Origin: Lysobacter firmicutimachus
Lineage (GTDB): Bacteria > Pseudomonadota > Gammaproteobacteria > Xanthomonadales > Xanthomonadaceae
Assembly (NCBI RefSeq): GCF_037027445.1
Contig: NZ_JBANDL010000002.1
Coordinates: forward strand, 4,436,001 to 4,500,000
Length of the DNA: 64,000 bases
Direction of reading: 5' to 3'
Below are positions 9,906-21,176 of this stretch, one piece after another. Under the pieces are notes generated by a model. The model was not told the origin of the DNA. It saw only the letters and a program-made list of their open reading frames with translations, and did no database searches. The translations under genes and the position numbers were made by a program. The number at the start of each line of letters is the position of its first letter. Position 1 is the first letter of the stretch.

Positions 9906-11183
9906 ATGAGCATCCGCGACACTTCTGCGCAGGACCACCGCGTCGCCCCGACCGCCGCCGCATGGCGCCGGCCGTGGCTGCTGGGCGCGGGCGCCGGCGT
10001 GCTGGCACTCACCGCCGGCGCCTGGCTGTTGTCCGGCTGGAGCGCGGGCGGGCGCTCGATCGCGGCCGAGCGGCTGCGCTTCGCCGAAGTCGAGCGCGGC
10101 GATCTGGTCCGCGACATCGCCGCCGACGGCCGGGTCATCGCCGCCAACAGCCCGATCCTGTACGCGATCGCCGGCGGCTCGGTCGACCTCAAGGTGGTGG
10201 CCGGCGACGTGGTCCGCCGCGGCCAGGTGCTGGCCGAGATCGACAGCCCCGAATTGCGCAGCAAGCTGGCCCAGGAACAGGCCACCCTGGCCGGCCTGGA
10301 AGCCGAGGCCAGCCGCGCCGAACTGGCCGCCGAACTGGCCCGCTCGACCGCACGCAAGGAACTCGACCAGGCCCAGGTCGACCGCATCGCCGCAGCGCGC
10401 GACCTGGAACGCTACCAACGCGCCTTCGACGGCGGCGCGGTGGCCAAGGTCGACGTGGCCAAGGCCCAGGACGAACTCAAGAAGGCCGACATCGGCCTGG
10501 ATCATGCCCGCGGCGACCTCGACCGCCAGGGCCGCAGCGCCGGCCTGGATGCGCGCAACAAGCGCCTGCTCGCCGATCGCCAGCGCGCGATCGTCGCCGA
10601 GGCGCAGCGTCAGGTCGACGCGCTGACCCTGCGCGCGCCGTTCGACGGCCAGGTCGGCCAGATCCAGGTCGCCCAGCGCGCCAACGTCGCCGCCAACGCG
10701 CCTGTGCTCAGCGTGGTCGACCTGGGCGTGTTCGAAGTCGAAATCAAGGTGCCGGAGAGCTTCGCCCGCGAACTGGCGATCGGTATGCCGGCGCAGATCG
10801 GCGGCGGCGGCGGCGAGAGCTTCCCGGCGCGGATCTCGGCGGTGTCGCCGGAAGTCGTCGGCGGCGAAGTGGTCAGCCGCCTGCGCTTCGTCGATCGTCA
10901 GCCGTCCGGCCTGCGCCAGAACCAGCGCCTGAGCGCGCGCATCGTGCTCGACACCCGCCGCAACGTGCTGACGGTCGAGCGCGGCCCGTTCCTGGAACAG
11001 TCCGGCGGCCGCTACGCGTATGTGGTCGCCGACGGCCTCGCCTCGCGCCGCCCGATCCGCGCCGGCGCCAGCAGCCTGAGCCACGTGGAAATCCTCGAAG
11101 GCCTGCAGCCGGGCGAGCGCATCGTCGTCTCCGGCAGCGACCAGTTCGACAACGCGGACGCGGTCCGCATCAGTGGAGAATGA
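9906..11183 (+). CDS. Periplasmic adaptor (HlyD/MacA-like) of an ABC export system
   Basis: A 425-residue membrane-fusion protein. One transmembrane anchor lies at about residues 24-44. Then come a lipoyl/barrel-sandwich domain (VAGDVVRRGQVLAEIDSPELRSKLAQEQ), a long Ala/Glu-rich alpha-helical hairpin (about 115-215), the second lipoyl half (LRAPFDGQVGQIQVAQRANV) and beta-barrel plus membrane-proximal domains (LQPGERIVVSG). In MacAB-type pumps this protein links the inner-membrane ABC transporter to TolC. First gene of a sigma-54-driven cassette; its stop overlaps the first possible start of the following small gene. Confidence 0.92.
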   Translation: MSIRDTSAQDHRVAPTAAAWRRPWLLGAGAGVLALTAGAWLLSGWSAGGRSIAAERLRFAEVERGDLVRDIAADGRVIAANSPILYAIAGGSVDLKVVAGDVVRRGQVLAEIDSPELRSKLAQEQATLAGLEAEASRAELAAELARSTARKELDQAQVDRIAAARDLERYQRAFDGGAVAKVDVAKAQDELKKADIGLDHARGDLDRQGRSAGLDARNKRLLADRQRAIVAEAQRQVDALTLRAPFDGQVGQIQVAQRANVAANAPVLSVVDLGVFEVEIKVPESFARELAIGMPAQIGGGGGESFPARISAVSPEVVGGEVVSRLRFVDRQPSGLRQNQRLSARIVLDTRRNVLTVERGPFLEQSGGRYAYVVADGLASRRPIRAGASSLSHVEILEGLQPGERIVVSGSDQFDNADAVRISGE

Positions 11184-11185
11184 TC

Positions 11186-11398
11186 ATGTACGCCCTGCAC
11201 GATACCCGCGCTACCGTCCCGGCCTGGAACCCGCAGCAGCTGACCGACGCCGTGCCGCTGCGCCTGCACCAGCTGATCAACTTCGATCTGGTCCGCGACG
11301 CCGGCCCGGCGCGCAGCGCCAACGCCGAACCGCGTCGGCCGCTGCGCAATGCGCGCTACGCCGCGGCGCGGTCGCTGCCGATGTTCGCGGTCCGCTGA
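11186..11398 (+). CDS. Small protein between the export adaptor and ATPase genes
   Basis: A 70-residue frame, MYALHDTRATVP to SLPMFAVR. Its third codon positions are almost all G or C, like the flanking real genes, so it is very probably translated. GGAG at 11175-11178 lies seven bases before the ATG at 11186; an alternative ATG at 11180 overlaps the adaptor stop but is too close to the ribosome-binding site. No transmembrane helix or classical signal peptide is seen. The C-terminal half is basic (RRPLRNARYAAAR). It could be a substrate of the transporter, a small regulator, or an accessory subunit; the sequence does not decide. Confidence 0.7.
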   Translation: MYALHDTRATVPAWNPQQLTDAVPLRLHQLINFDLVRDAGPARSANAEPRRPLRNARYAAARSLPMFAVR

Positions 11399-11438
11399 TC
11401 CCGTTTCGCTCCAGACCTCTCCTCCAGGAATCGCCTTC

Positions 11439-12167
<729 letters not shown>

Positions 12168-12177
12168 GGCCGCCGCC

Positions 12178-13488
12178 ATGTCCGGCAACAGCCAGTTCGC
12201 TTACTACCTGCAACTCGCCCTGCGCAGCTTCAAGCGCAACCGCGTCCTGACCGCGCTGATGGTGCTGGCGATCGCGCTCGGCATCGGCGCGTCGATGACC
12301 ACCCTGACGGTATTCCACGTGCTGTCGGGCGACCCCATTCCGGACAAGAGCGAGCGTCTGTTCTATGTTCAGCTCGACGCCGCCGACCTGCACGGCTTCA
12401 AGCCCGGCGAGGAGCCCGAATCCCAGCTGACCCGCTTCGACGCCGAAGCCCTGCTGCGCGAAGGCCGCGCCGAGCGCCAGGCGCTGATGTCCGGCGGCAA
12501 CGTCGTGGTCACCCCGGCTGGCGGCCAGTCGTCGAAGATCAGCGAGGCGCGCTACACCAGCGAAGGCTTCTTCGACCTGTTCGACACGCCGTTCCAGTAC
12601 GGCCGCGGCTGGACCCGCACCGAAGACGAGGGCCGCGCCCGGGTGGCGGTGATTTCGCGCGAACTCAACCAGACCCTGTTCGGCGGCGGCAACAGCGTCG
12701 GCCGCACGGTGCGGGTGGAGAACGTCGACCTGCGCATCGTCGGCGTGCTCGACGATTGGCGCCCGGTGCCGCGCTTCTACGACCTCAACCTGTCGCGCTA
12801 CGGCGAGCCGGAAGAACTGTTCGTGCCGTTCTGGACCGCACGCGATATCGGCCTGGAACACAGCGGCAACCGCAACTGCTGGGCCGATTCCGGCGGCGAC
12901 CAACTGTCGGCCACGGCGCCCTGCGCCTGGGTGCAGTACTGGGCGCAAATGGACCCGGCCCAGGCCGGCGCCTACCGCGACTACCTGGGCGCCTACTCCG
13001 AACAGCAGCGCAAGGCCGGCCGCTTCCAGCGCCCGCCCAACCCCCGCCTGCGCGATGTCATGCAGCACCTGGAGCACAACAAGGTGGTGCCCAACGACGT
13101 GCGCCTGCAGGTCTGGCTGGCGTTCGGCTTCCTGCTGGTGTGCCTGATCAACACCGTCGGCCTGTTGCTGGCCAAGTGCCTGCGGCGTTCGTCGGAGATC
13201 GGCGTGCGCCGCGCCCTGGGCGCCTCGCGCCGCGACATCTTCCTGCAGTTCCTGGTCGAGTCCGGCACGCTCGGCGTGGCCGGCGCGGCGCTCGGCCTGG
13301 GCCTGGCCCTGCTCGGACTGTGGGCGGTGCGGCAGAACCCGGCCCAGTACGCACAGCTCGCGCATCTGGACGGGACCATGCTGCTGACCACCTTCGCCCT
13401 GTCGATCGGCGCCAGCGTGCTGGCCGGGCTGCTGCCGGCTTGGCGCGCCTGCCAGGTGACGCCGGCGATCCAGCTCAAGTCCCAGTAA
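12178..13488 (+). CDS. FtsX/MacB-type ABC permease, first of two
   Basis: A 436-residue permease. One transmembrane helix lies near the N-terminus (ALMVLAIALGIGASMTTLTVF), followed by a large MacB-like periplasmic domain (about 55-310) and three C-terminal helices, starting at LAFGFLLVCLINTVGLLLAK. The coupling motif SSEIGVRRALGASRRDIFLQFLVE contacts the ATPase. Starts 10 bases after the ATPase stop. The two permeases probably heterodimerise, a known arrangement in split MacB-like systems. Confidence 0.92.
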   Translation: MSGNSQFAYYLQLALRSFKRNRVLTALMVLAIALGIGASMTTLTVFHVLSGDPIPDKSERLFYVQLDAADLHGFKPGEEPESQLTRFDAEALLREGRAERQALMSGGNVVVTPAGGQSSKISEARYTSEGFFDLFDTPFQYGRGWTRTEDEGRARVAVISRELNQTLFGGGNSVGRTVRVENVDLRIVGVLDDWRPVPRFYDLNLSRYGEPEELFVPFWTARDIGLEHSGNRNCWADSGGDQLSATAPCAWVQYWAQMDPAQAGAYRDYLGAYSEQQRKAGRFQRPPNPRLRDVMQHLEHNKVVPNDVRLQVWLAFGFLLVCLINTVGLLLAKCLRRSSEIGVRRALGASRRDIFLQFLVESGTLGVAGAALGLGLALLGLWAVRQNPAQYAQLAHLDGTMLLTTFALSIGASVLAGLLPAWRACQVTPAIQLKSQ

Positions 13489-13554
13489 CGCGCGCGCCGC
13501 GACCCAGAAACGAACCGCCGCCGGCGACGTCCGGCGGCCTCGACGGAGCACCCC

Positions 13555-14778
13555 ATGGACATCCGCCCCATTCTTTCCACCCTGCGCCGGCACAAGACCG
13601 CCGCCGCGCTGATCGTGCTGGAGATCGCGCTGGCCTGCGCCATCGTCTGCAACGCGGTGTATCTGATTTCGCAGCGCCTGGAACGCATGGACCGCCCCAC
13701 CGGGGTCGCCGAAGAGCGCCTGTTGCGCATCCAGACGGTCAGTCCCGGCAAGAACCGCAACGATTCGGCGCGCGTGCAGGAAGACGTGCAGACACTGCGC
13801 GGCGTACCCGGCGTCATCTCCGCCGCTTCGGCCTCGCAAATTCCGCTCGGCGGCTCCAGCAGCAACAGCGGCGTGCGCATGAGCCCCGACCAGAAGGACA
13901 ACAGCTTCAACGCCTCGGTCTACCTGGGCAGCGAGGACCTGGTCGAGACCATGGGCCTGCGCCTGATCGCCGGGCGCGATTTCCTGCCCGGCGAATACCA
14001 GAACATGGAAACGATCGAAGCGTCCTTCGACGAGGGCCGCATTGCGGTGGCGGTGGTCAACCGCCGCTTTGCCGAACGCCTGTTTCCGGGCGCCACGCCG
14101 GCGACGGCGCTCGGCAAGCAGTTCTACAGCTGGGGCAACGCTCCGATCACCGTGATCGGCGTGGTCGAGGAACTGCTGCGCCCCAACGACTACGGCAACG
14201 GCCAGTACTCGATGATCTTTCCGGTCCGCCCGCATTGGAGCTGGTCCAACTATCTGATCGCCACCGAACCGGGCCGGCGCGCGGAAGTGCTCAAGGCCGC
14301 GGTCGCGGAGCTGCAGCGCGTCCGTCCGGGCCGGGTGGTGCTGAAGGAGAACACCTTCGCCGAGATCCGCGAAGAGTATTACCGCCAGGACCGCGCCATG
14401 GCCTGGCTGCTGTCGGGGGTGATCCTGGCCCTGCTGATCGTGACCGCGCTCGGCATCGTCGGCCTGGCCAGCTTCTGGGTCCAGCAGCGCACCAAGCAGA
14501 TCGGCGTGCGCCGCGCGCTGGGCGCCACCCGCGGCCAGATCCTGCGCTACTTCCAGACCGAGAACTTCCTGCTGACCACGATCGGCATCGCCCTGGGCAT
14601 GGCCCTGGCGTTCGCGATCAATCTGGGCCTGATGAAACTGTACGAGCTGCCGCGGCTGCCGGGTTGGTACCTGCCGGTCGGCGCGCTGTGCCTGTGGCTG
14701 CTCGGCCAGCTCGCGGTGTACGGACCGGCGCGGCGCGCGGCGATGGTGCCGCCGGCATTGGCGACGCGTTCGGCCTGA
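13555..14778 (+). CDS. FtsX/MacB-type ABC permease, second of two
   Basis: A 407-residue paralogue of the preceding gene with the same plan: N-terminal helix (AALIVLEIALACAIVCNAVYLI), periplasmic MacB-like domain, then three helices with the coupling segment TKQIGVRRALGATRGQILRYFQTE. Sixty-six bases separate the two permease genes. The periplasmic domains of the two copies differ strongly while the coupling helices stay alike, which supports a heterodimer with one ATPase type. Confidence 0.92.
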   Translation: MDIRPILSTLRRHKTAAALIVLEIALACAIVCNAVYLISQRLERMDRPTGVAEERLLRIQTVSPGKNRNDSARVQEDVQTLRGVPGVISAASASQIPLGGSSSNSGVRMSPDQKDNSFNASVYLGSEDLVETMGLRLIAGRDFLPGEYQNMETIEASFDEGRIAVAVVNRRFAERLFPGATPATALGKQFYSWGNAPITVIGVVEELLRPNDYGNGQYSMIFPVRPHWSWSNYLIATEPGRRAEVLKAAVAELQRVRPGRVVLKENTFAEIREEYYRQDRAMAWLLSGVILALLIVTALGIVGLASFWVQQRTKQIGVRRALGATRGQILRYFQTENFLLTTIGIALGMALAFAINLGLMKLYELPRLPGWYLPVGALCLWLLGQLAVYGPARRAAMVPPALATRSA

Positions 14779-14915
14779 GCTCAGGGACAGAGGGGGCGAG
14801 CGCACTCACCCCCTCCGCCCCCGCCACACTGTTCCTTCCTTCGCCCGGCCTGGCGCCGGGCGCTCGGCAACGGCGCGCCTGCGCCGCCCCGCCTTCTTTC
14901 GCCACGGAGCCCGCC

Positions 14916-16778
14916 ATGAGTCCGATCGCCCCGCGTCCTCGTTCTCGCCTGCGCCACAGCGCGCTGGCATTCACCGTGCTCGCCTTGCTCGCGGGCGGCG
15001 TCGCGCACGCCGCAGAAACCGCGCCGGCCGCGGCATCGCGGACCGCGGCCGTCGACGACGTCGCCGCCCGCACCCGCGCCTTCAACGCCCTGATCGACGA
15101 GCATTGGGAGGGCATGCTGCGTCTGTTGCCGGAACAGGCCAGCTTCTTCGGCGACTATCGCTACAACACCCAGTGGAGCGACTTCTCCCTGGCCGGGGCC
15201 GAACGCCGCCAGGCCTTCGGCCGCGACATGCTGCAACGGGTTCGCGCGGTCGACACTCGCGGCTTCGCCGAGGCCGATCTGCTCAACCACCGTCTGCTGG
15301 TGCGCTGGATCGAGAACGACCTGCAGTCCTACGCGATCAAGAGCCATCTGATGCCGCTGGACCAGTTCAACGGCAGCCACCTGTTCCTGACCATCATCGT
15401 CAAAGCCTTTCCCTTCAACGATACCCGCCAGTACGACGACTATCTGGTCCGGCTGCGCGCGATCCCGCGCATCCTCGACCAGGTCACCGAAGTCGCGCGC
15501 CAAGGCGCGCGCGAAGGCCTGATGCCGCCGCGCTACCTGCTGGAGAAGATCGTCGGCCAGTGCAACGGCATCGCCGACGCGGCCGGCGAGAACAGCGTTT
15601 TCGCCGCCTCGCTGAACAAGTTCCCGGCCAGCGTGCCGCAGGCCGAGCGCGAGCGCCTGCGCAAGCAGATCCTGGAGGTCGTCGACGGCGAAGTGCGCCC
15701 GGCCTATCGCCGCCTGGCCGAATTCGTCGCCAAGGAATATGCGCCGCAAGGCCGCAGCGAGTACGGCGTGTGGTCGCTGCCGAACGGCGATGCCTACTAC
15801 CGCTACCAGATCGAGCAATTCACCGGCTCGTCGCTGAGCGCGGAGCAGATCCACGCCCTGGGCCTGAGCGAAGTCGAAAGGATCGAACGCGAGCAGACCC
15901 GGATCGTGCGCGAGCTGGGGTATGCCGACCTGAAAACGGCGCGCGAGCGCATGGGCCGCGACCCGGCCCGGCACGCGCAGTCGCGCGAGCAGATCCTCGA
16001 GCTGTATCGCGGCTACCTGGCCAAGATGGAACAGCGCCTGCCGGAGCTGTTCGGCACCCTGCCGCAGACCCGCGTGCAGGTGCAGGCGGTGGAGGCCTGG
16101 CGCGAGAAAGAGGCCTCGGCCGCGCAATACATGCCCGGCACGCCGGACGGCGCGCGCCCGGGCCTGATCACGGTCAACACCGGCGAACCGGAGCAGCGCC
16201 TGCTCGGCACCATCGAGGCCATCGCCTATCACGAAGGCGTGCCGGGCCATCACCTGCAATCTTCGATCACCCGCGCGCTGCCGGCGCTGCCCAAGTTCCG
16301 TACCCTGACCGGGCAGTTGGCCTTCATCGAAGGCTGGGGCCTGTACTCGGAAGACCTGGGCAAGGAAATCGGTTTCTACCAGGACCCCTACAGCGATTTC
16401 GGCCGGCTCTCGCAGGAGCTGGTGCGCGCCAACCGGCTGGTGCTCGACACCGGCATCCACCACAAGCGCTGGAACCGCGAGCAGGTGGTGCAATGGATGC
16501 GCGATCACTCCGACATGGAGGAGCCCAACATCCAGGCCGAGACCGACCGCTACATCGCCTGGCCGGGCCAGGCCCTGGCCTACAAGATGGGGCAGTTGAA
16601 GATCCGCGAGCTGCGCGCCCGTTCCGAACGCGAACTCGGCGAGCGCTTCGACATCCGCGCTTTCCACGACCAAGTGCTCGGCGGCGGCGCGCTGCCGCTG
16701 GACGAACTGGACGCTCGGATCGGGCGCTGGATCGCCGCGAACCGACCGCACGGCAACGCGCACGACGCGGCCAAGTAA
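14916..16778 (+). CDS. Exported DUF885 family protein, putative metallopeptidase
   Basis: A 620-residue protein with a signal peptide (LAFTVLALLAGGVAHA). It contains the DUF885 hallmark AYHEGVPGHHLQ at about residue 442, a zinc-binding HExxxxH-type variant, followed by the FIEGWGLYSE segment that supplies the next ligand region. DUF885 proteins are gluzincin-like carboxypeptidase/dipeptidase candidates. The start at 14916 (MSPIAPRPRSR) follows GGAG; the longer open frame upstream is a shadow of the permease genes. Lying in an export cassette, it may process the exported substrate or degrade peptides in the periplasm, an inference. Confidence 0.88.
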   Translation: MSPIAPRPRSRLRHSALAFTVLALLAGGVAHAAETAPAAASRTAAVDDVAARTRAFNALIDEHWEGMLRLLPEQASFFGDYRYNTQWSDFSLAGAERRQAFGRDMLQRVRAVDTRGFAEADLLNHRLLVRWIENDLQSYAIKSHLMPLDQFNGSHLFLTIIVKAFPFNDTRQYDDYLVRLRAIPRILDQVTEVARQGAREGLMPPRYLLEKIVGQCNGIADAAGENSVFAASLNKFPASVPQAERERLRKQILEVVDGEVRPAYRRLAEFVAKEYAPQGRSEYGVWSLPNGDAYYRYQIEQFTGSSLSAEQIHALGLSEVERIEREQTRIVRELGYADLKTARERMGRDPARHAQSREQILELYRGYLAKMEQRLPELFGTLPQTRVQVQAVEAWREKEASAAQYMPGTPDGARPGLITVNTGEPEQRLLGTIEAIAYHEGVPGHHLQSSITRALPALPKFRTLTGQLAFIEGWGLYSEDLGKEIGFYQDPYSDFGRLSQELVRANRLVLDTGIHHKRWNREQVVQWMRDHSDMEEPNIQAETDRYIAWPGQALAYKMGQLKIRELRARSERELGERFDIRAFHDQVLGGGALPLDELDARIGRWIAANRPHGNAHDAAK

Positions 16779-16892
16779 GCGCCCGGTCGAGCTCCGGGCA
16801 AGACCGGCGTTCGCCCGCCATGGGCGACGCTGGCATACTCCACGCACTACGGCGGCGCGGTTTCGCGCCGTCGCACGCACAATGGAATCCCG

Positions 16893-18251
<1,359 letters not shown>

Positions 18252-18261
18252 GGCCGCCCGC

Positions 18262-19566
18262 ATGCGCCGTCCGTCCCTGAGCCTGGTCTTCGCCGCGATC
18301 GCGCTGATCTACCTTGCCGCGGGCGCGGCCGCGACCTTGTGGCTGTCGGGCTATCTGTCCAATCGCTGGCTGGCGCTGGCCATCGTGCTCGCGATACTGG
18401 CGCCGCTGCTGATCTACCACGTGCGGCGCGCGTTCGCGCCGATGAATTCGCTGTTCCGCGCGCTCGCCGGCTCGGTGGCCAGCTACCGCGACGGCGACTA
18501 TTCGATCAGCTTCCACTGGACCGGCGGCGGCGACCTGGGCGAACTGGTCGCCAGCCACAACCGCCTCGGCGATGCGCTGCGCGAGCAGCGCCTGAGCCTG
18601 GTCCAGCGCGAGCTGCTGCTCGACACCATGGTCCAGAACACGCCGGTGGCGATGCTGCTGGTCGATCCGAGCCGGCGCATCGTTCACGGCAATCTCGCCG
18701 CGCGCAAGATGCTCGGCGAAGGCCGGCGCCTGGAGGGCCAGGATTTCGCCGAACTGCTGGCGCGCGCGCCGTGGCCGATGCAGGAGGCCTTCGAGCGCGG
18801 CGGCGACGGCATGTTCAGCGTCGGCGACATCGAGAACGAAGAGATCTATCACCTGTCGCGGCGCATCTTCCGTCTCAACGGCCGCGCCCACGAATTGGTG
18901 TTGCTGCGTCAGCTCACCGCCGAGCTGCGCCGGCAGGAAGTGCAGACCTGGAAGAAAGTGATCCGGGTGATCAGCCACGAGCTCAACAATTCGCTGGCGC
19001 CGATCGCCTCGCTGGCCCATTCCGGCGCCGAACTGCTGCGGCGCGGCCAGCACGAACGCCTGCCGACCGCGCTGCAGACCATCGAAGAGCGCGCGCGCCA
19101 CCTGGAAGGCTTCATCCGCGACTACGCCCGCTTCGCCAAGCTGCCGGCGCCGCGGCTGCAACCGATCGAGTGGTCGCGGTTCATCGAACAACTGCGCAGT
19201 CAGGTCGCCTTCGTCTACGACGGCGTGCCCGGCGAAGCGGTGGCCCGAGTCGACGCGGCCCAGCTCGAACAGAGCCTGATCAATCTGCTCAAGAACGCGC
19301 ACGAATCGGGCTCGGCGCCGGACGAAGTGCGGCTGCAGCTGCGTCGGGTCCAGGACGCCTGGCGCATCGACGTGCTCGACCGCGGCAGCGGCATGAACGA
19401 TGCCGTGCTCGCCAACGCCCTGCTGCCGTTCTATTCGACCAAGCGCAACGGCACCGGCCTGGGACTGGCGCTGGCGCGCGAGATCGCCGAAGCCCATGGC
19501 GGCCGCATCGCCCTGCTCAACCGCCAGGGCGGCGGGCTATGCGTGTCGATGGTGCTGCCGGACTGA
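18262..19566 (+). CDS. Sensor histidine kinase partner of the NtrC-type regulator
   Basis: A 434-residue kinase starting 10 bases after the regulator stop. Two adjacent transmembrane helices (about 6-28 and 35-52) leave only a short external loop, so a membrane or cytoplasmic cue is more likely than a periplasmic ligand. A HAMP-like stretch and a PAS-like domain (about 120-215) follow. The phospho-acceptor is H239 in VISHELNNSLAPIASLAHSG, the NtrB-like form of the box. The ATPase has N box LLKNAHESG and G box GTGLGLALAREIAEAHGG. Confidence 0.94.
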   Translation: MRRPSLSLVFAAIALIYLAAGAAATLWLSGYLSNRWLALAIVLAILAPLLIYHVRRAFAPMNSLFRALAGSVASYRDGDYSISFHWTGGGDLGELVASHNRLGDALREQRLSLVQRELLLDTMVQNTPVAMLLVDPSRRIVHGNLAARKMLGEGRRLEGQDFAELLARAPWPMQEAFERGGDGMFSVGDIENEEIYHLSRRIFRLNGRAHELVLLRQLTAELRRQEVQTWKKVIRVISHELNNSLAPIASLAHSGAELLRRGQHERLPTALQTIEERARHLEGFIRDYARFAKLPAPRLQPIEWSRFIEQLRSQVAFVYDGVPGEAVARVDAAQLEQSLINLLKNAHESGSAPDEVRLQLRRVQDAWRIDVLDRGSGMNDAVLANALLPFYSTKRNGTGLGLALAREIAEAHGGRIALLNRQGGGLCVSMVLPD

Positions 19567-20025
19567 AACGCTCGCCCGCGCCGCGCGTGCGCGCATTGCC
19601 TGGCCGAGCCGATCGCAGCCGCAGCCGCGATGGCTCCGCCGCCGCTGCTACGGTGCGCAGCGAGCCGGCGCGAACCAATCGTCTGCGCCACGCCGTGGCC
19701 GATCCGGCTCCGATGCGCGCGCATCGGTTGCCATCGCGCCGACGCCTGGCGGGCCGGCTCGACTTTCCGCTCCCGGTTCGCGTCTACCGCGATTGCCGAG
19801 CGCGGACTCGCCGATTCGCGAACGAGCGCATGGTCTTGGCGCGGCGCTTGACCCACGCTTGCGCGGCGATACGCATCGCAACCGACTCCCGCACGAATTC
19901 CGCCGCGCGCACCGTAGGGTGAAACGCCCTGCGCTTCGTTTCTGGCGTGGACGTGCGCGTTCGACGATCGTTTCGCGTCCGCCAATCGAGCTGTTTTTCC
20001 AAACAATGGAAGAGGAGATTCGCCA
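19567..20025. other. Intergenic region upstream of the glycosidase gene
   Basis: 459 bases without a convincing gene. Several Arg-rich frames on both strands lack ribosome-binding sites. The only clear signal is AGAGGAG at 20011-20017, the ribosome-binding site of the next gene. Lower GC in the last about 60 bases suggests its promoter is there, but no consensus hexamers can be asserted. Confidence 0.5.
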
Positions 20026-20898
20026 ATGCTTCGCAAATCTACGCTTTTGGCTCTCGGTCTAATGGCAATGCTCGCTAGTTTCGGCGCGTGCGCAGCGCGC
20101 AACGTCGTTTTCCTCAACAATCCTTCGCCGCAGGACGTCAAGGACATCGCCCACTATCGCGTGAAGAGCACGGGCAAACCGTTCTTTTCCGATCTGGTGC
20201 TGTTCGCCGCCAACATCAACGGCAGCACGCCCAATACGCCCGTTCTGTACTACAACACGGAGATGAGCACGATCCTGAATCAGAACATCGACGCCGTCCG
20301 CCAGTTGCAGAACAACGGGATCAAGGTGCAGATCTCGTACCTGGGCAATCATCAGAACGCCGGCTGGTCGTGCAACATGACCTCCAGGACCGCGACCAGG
20401 CTCGCCAACGCGATGGTCGCCGACGTGATCAAGTACGGGCTCGACGGCATCAGCGTCGACGACGAATACTCGACATGCTCGGGCAGCGCGAGTTCGTTCT
20501 ATGCCGTACTCAAGGCGATCCGCGCCCACCCCTACTTCGGCGGCAAGACCCTGAGCAAGGCGCTGTGGTCGGACTCGCAGTACTTCCGCTCGCCCTACAA
20601 CGCCGCCAATCAGCTGACCGAAGGCTACGAGATGACCTACGCCGGCAGCGTCGGTTACTTGGCCCCGTACGTCGGCTACGGCATGGCCAAGAGCAGCTTG
20701 TTCCTCGGCATCTCGCCGGAATTCAGCTCGGCCTCGCAGGCGCGGTCGATCGCCCAGAGCGTCGCCAACGGCGGCTACCAGGGCGTGATGATCTGGGCGC
20801 CGAACGCCTTCCTCGACCGGACCGCGGCGGCGCAGTACTACACCGAGATCGTCAAAGCCCAGGCCGGCGCCACCGAGTCGGTCGAATACATGCCTTGA
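20026..20898 (+). CDS. Secreted GH18 endo-beta-N-acetylglucosaminidase, Endo H-like
   Basis: A 290-residue exported glycosidase. Residues 1-23 are a signal peptide (LLALGLMAMLASFGACA). The catalytic motif is LDGISVDDEY (139-148), matching the Endo H form DGxxxDDE; E147 would be the acid/base and D145 the partner that positions the substrate acetamido group. Such enzymes cleave the chitobiose core of N-linked glycans, and some act on peptidoglycan or fungal walls. The length (about 265 mature residues) fits single-domain Endo H relatives. A strong AGAGGAG precedes the ATG. The window contains no partner sugar-uptake genes. Confidence 0.85.
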   Translation: MLRKSTLLALGLMAMLASFGACAARNVVFLNNPSPQDVKDIAHYRVKSTGKPFFSDLVLFAANINGSTPNTPVLYYNTEMSTILNQNIDAVRQLQNNGIKVQISYLGNHQNAGWSCNMTSRTATRLANAMVADVIKYGLDGISVDDEYSTCSGSASSFYAVLKAIRAHPYFGGKTLSKALWSDSQYFRSPYNAANQLTEGYEMTYAGSVGYLAPYVGYGMAKSSLFLGISPEFSSASQARSIAQSVANGGYQGVMIWAPNAFLDRTAAAQYYTEIVKAQAGATESVEYMP

Positions 20899-20918
20899 GG
20901 CAGCACACTGAAACCCCC

Positions 20919-21024
20919 GGAGGTCCGCTTGCGCGGGCATGACGGGCGAAGCGGCGCGGGCGAAGCGGTTGCCTGCCTCGCGCGCAGCCCTTTCGCCGTC
21001 ATCCCGCGCGAGCGGGGGCCCAGG
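20919..21024. repeat. Pair of inverted extragenic palindromic repeats
   Basis: Two inverted copies of a CCGTCAT-n-CCCGCGcgAGCGG-type element lie about 50 bases apart after the glycosidase gene. The first, about 20919-20945, is on the minus strand; the second, about 20994-21024, on the plus strand. Such GTCATccCGCG...GCGGG elements are common intergenic repeats in proteobacteria. The pair could fold as a transcript end for the glycosidase gene. Confidence 0.55.
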
Positions 21025-21176
21025 GCGCCCGGACAGGTTTTACAGGTCTCTGCCCGACGCGCGCGCAAAGCGGCTGGAAGCGGAAAAGCGGAGCGCGCCT
21101 GCACCGCACGAAGTTCGCCCTGCGTCTTCCACGCGCGGATTAGGCCCCCCGCTCCGTCGCGACCGCCCCGACTGGC

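Noticed and set aside
14790..14815. GAGGGGG-n12-CCCCCTC hairpin as a terminator after the second permease
   Set aside because: Weak stem with a 12-base loop and no T-run; kept out of the feature list because read-through to DUF885 is equally possible.
12756..16778. A 1340-codon open frame covering the permeases and the DUF885 gene
   Set aside because: Only its last 620 codons are real. The upstream part is an Arg/Pro/Gly-rich shadow of the two permease genes, which have clear family motifs in another frame.
19784..20026. 80-codon minus-strand frame upstream of the glycosidase
   Set aside because: No ribosome-binding site, Arg-rich product, and it would run over the presumed promoter of the glycosidase gene.
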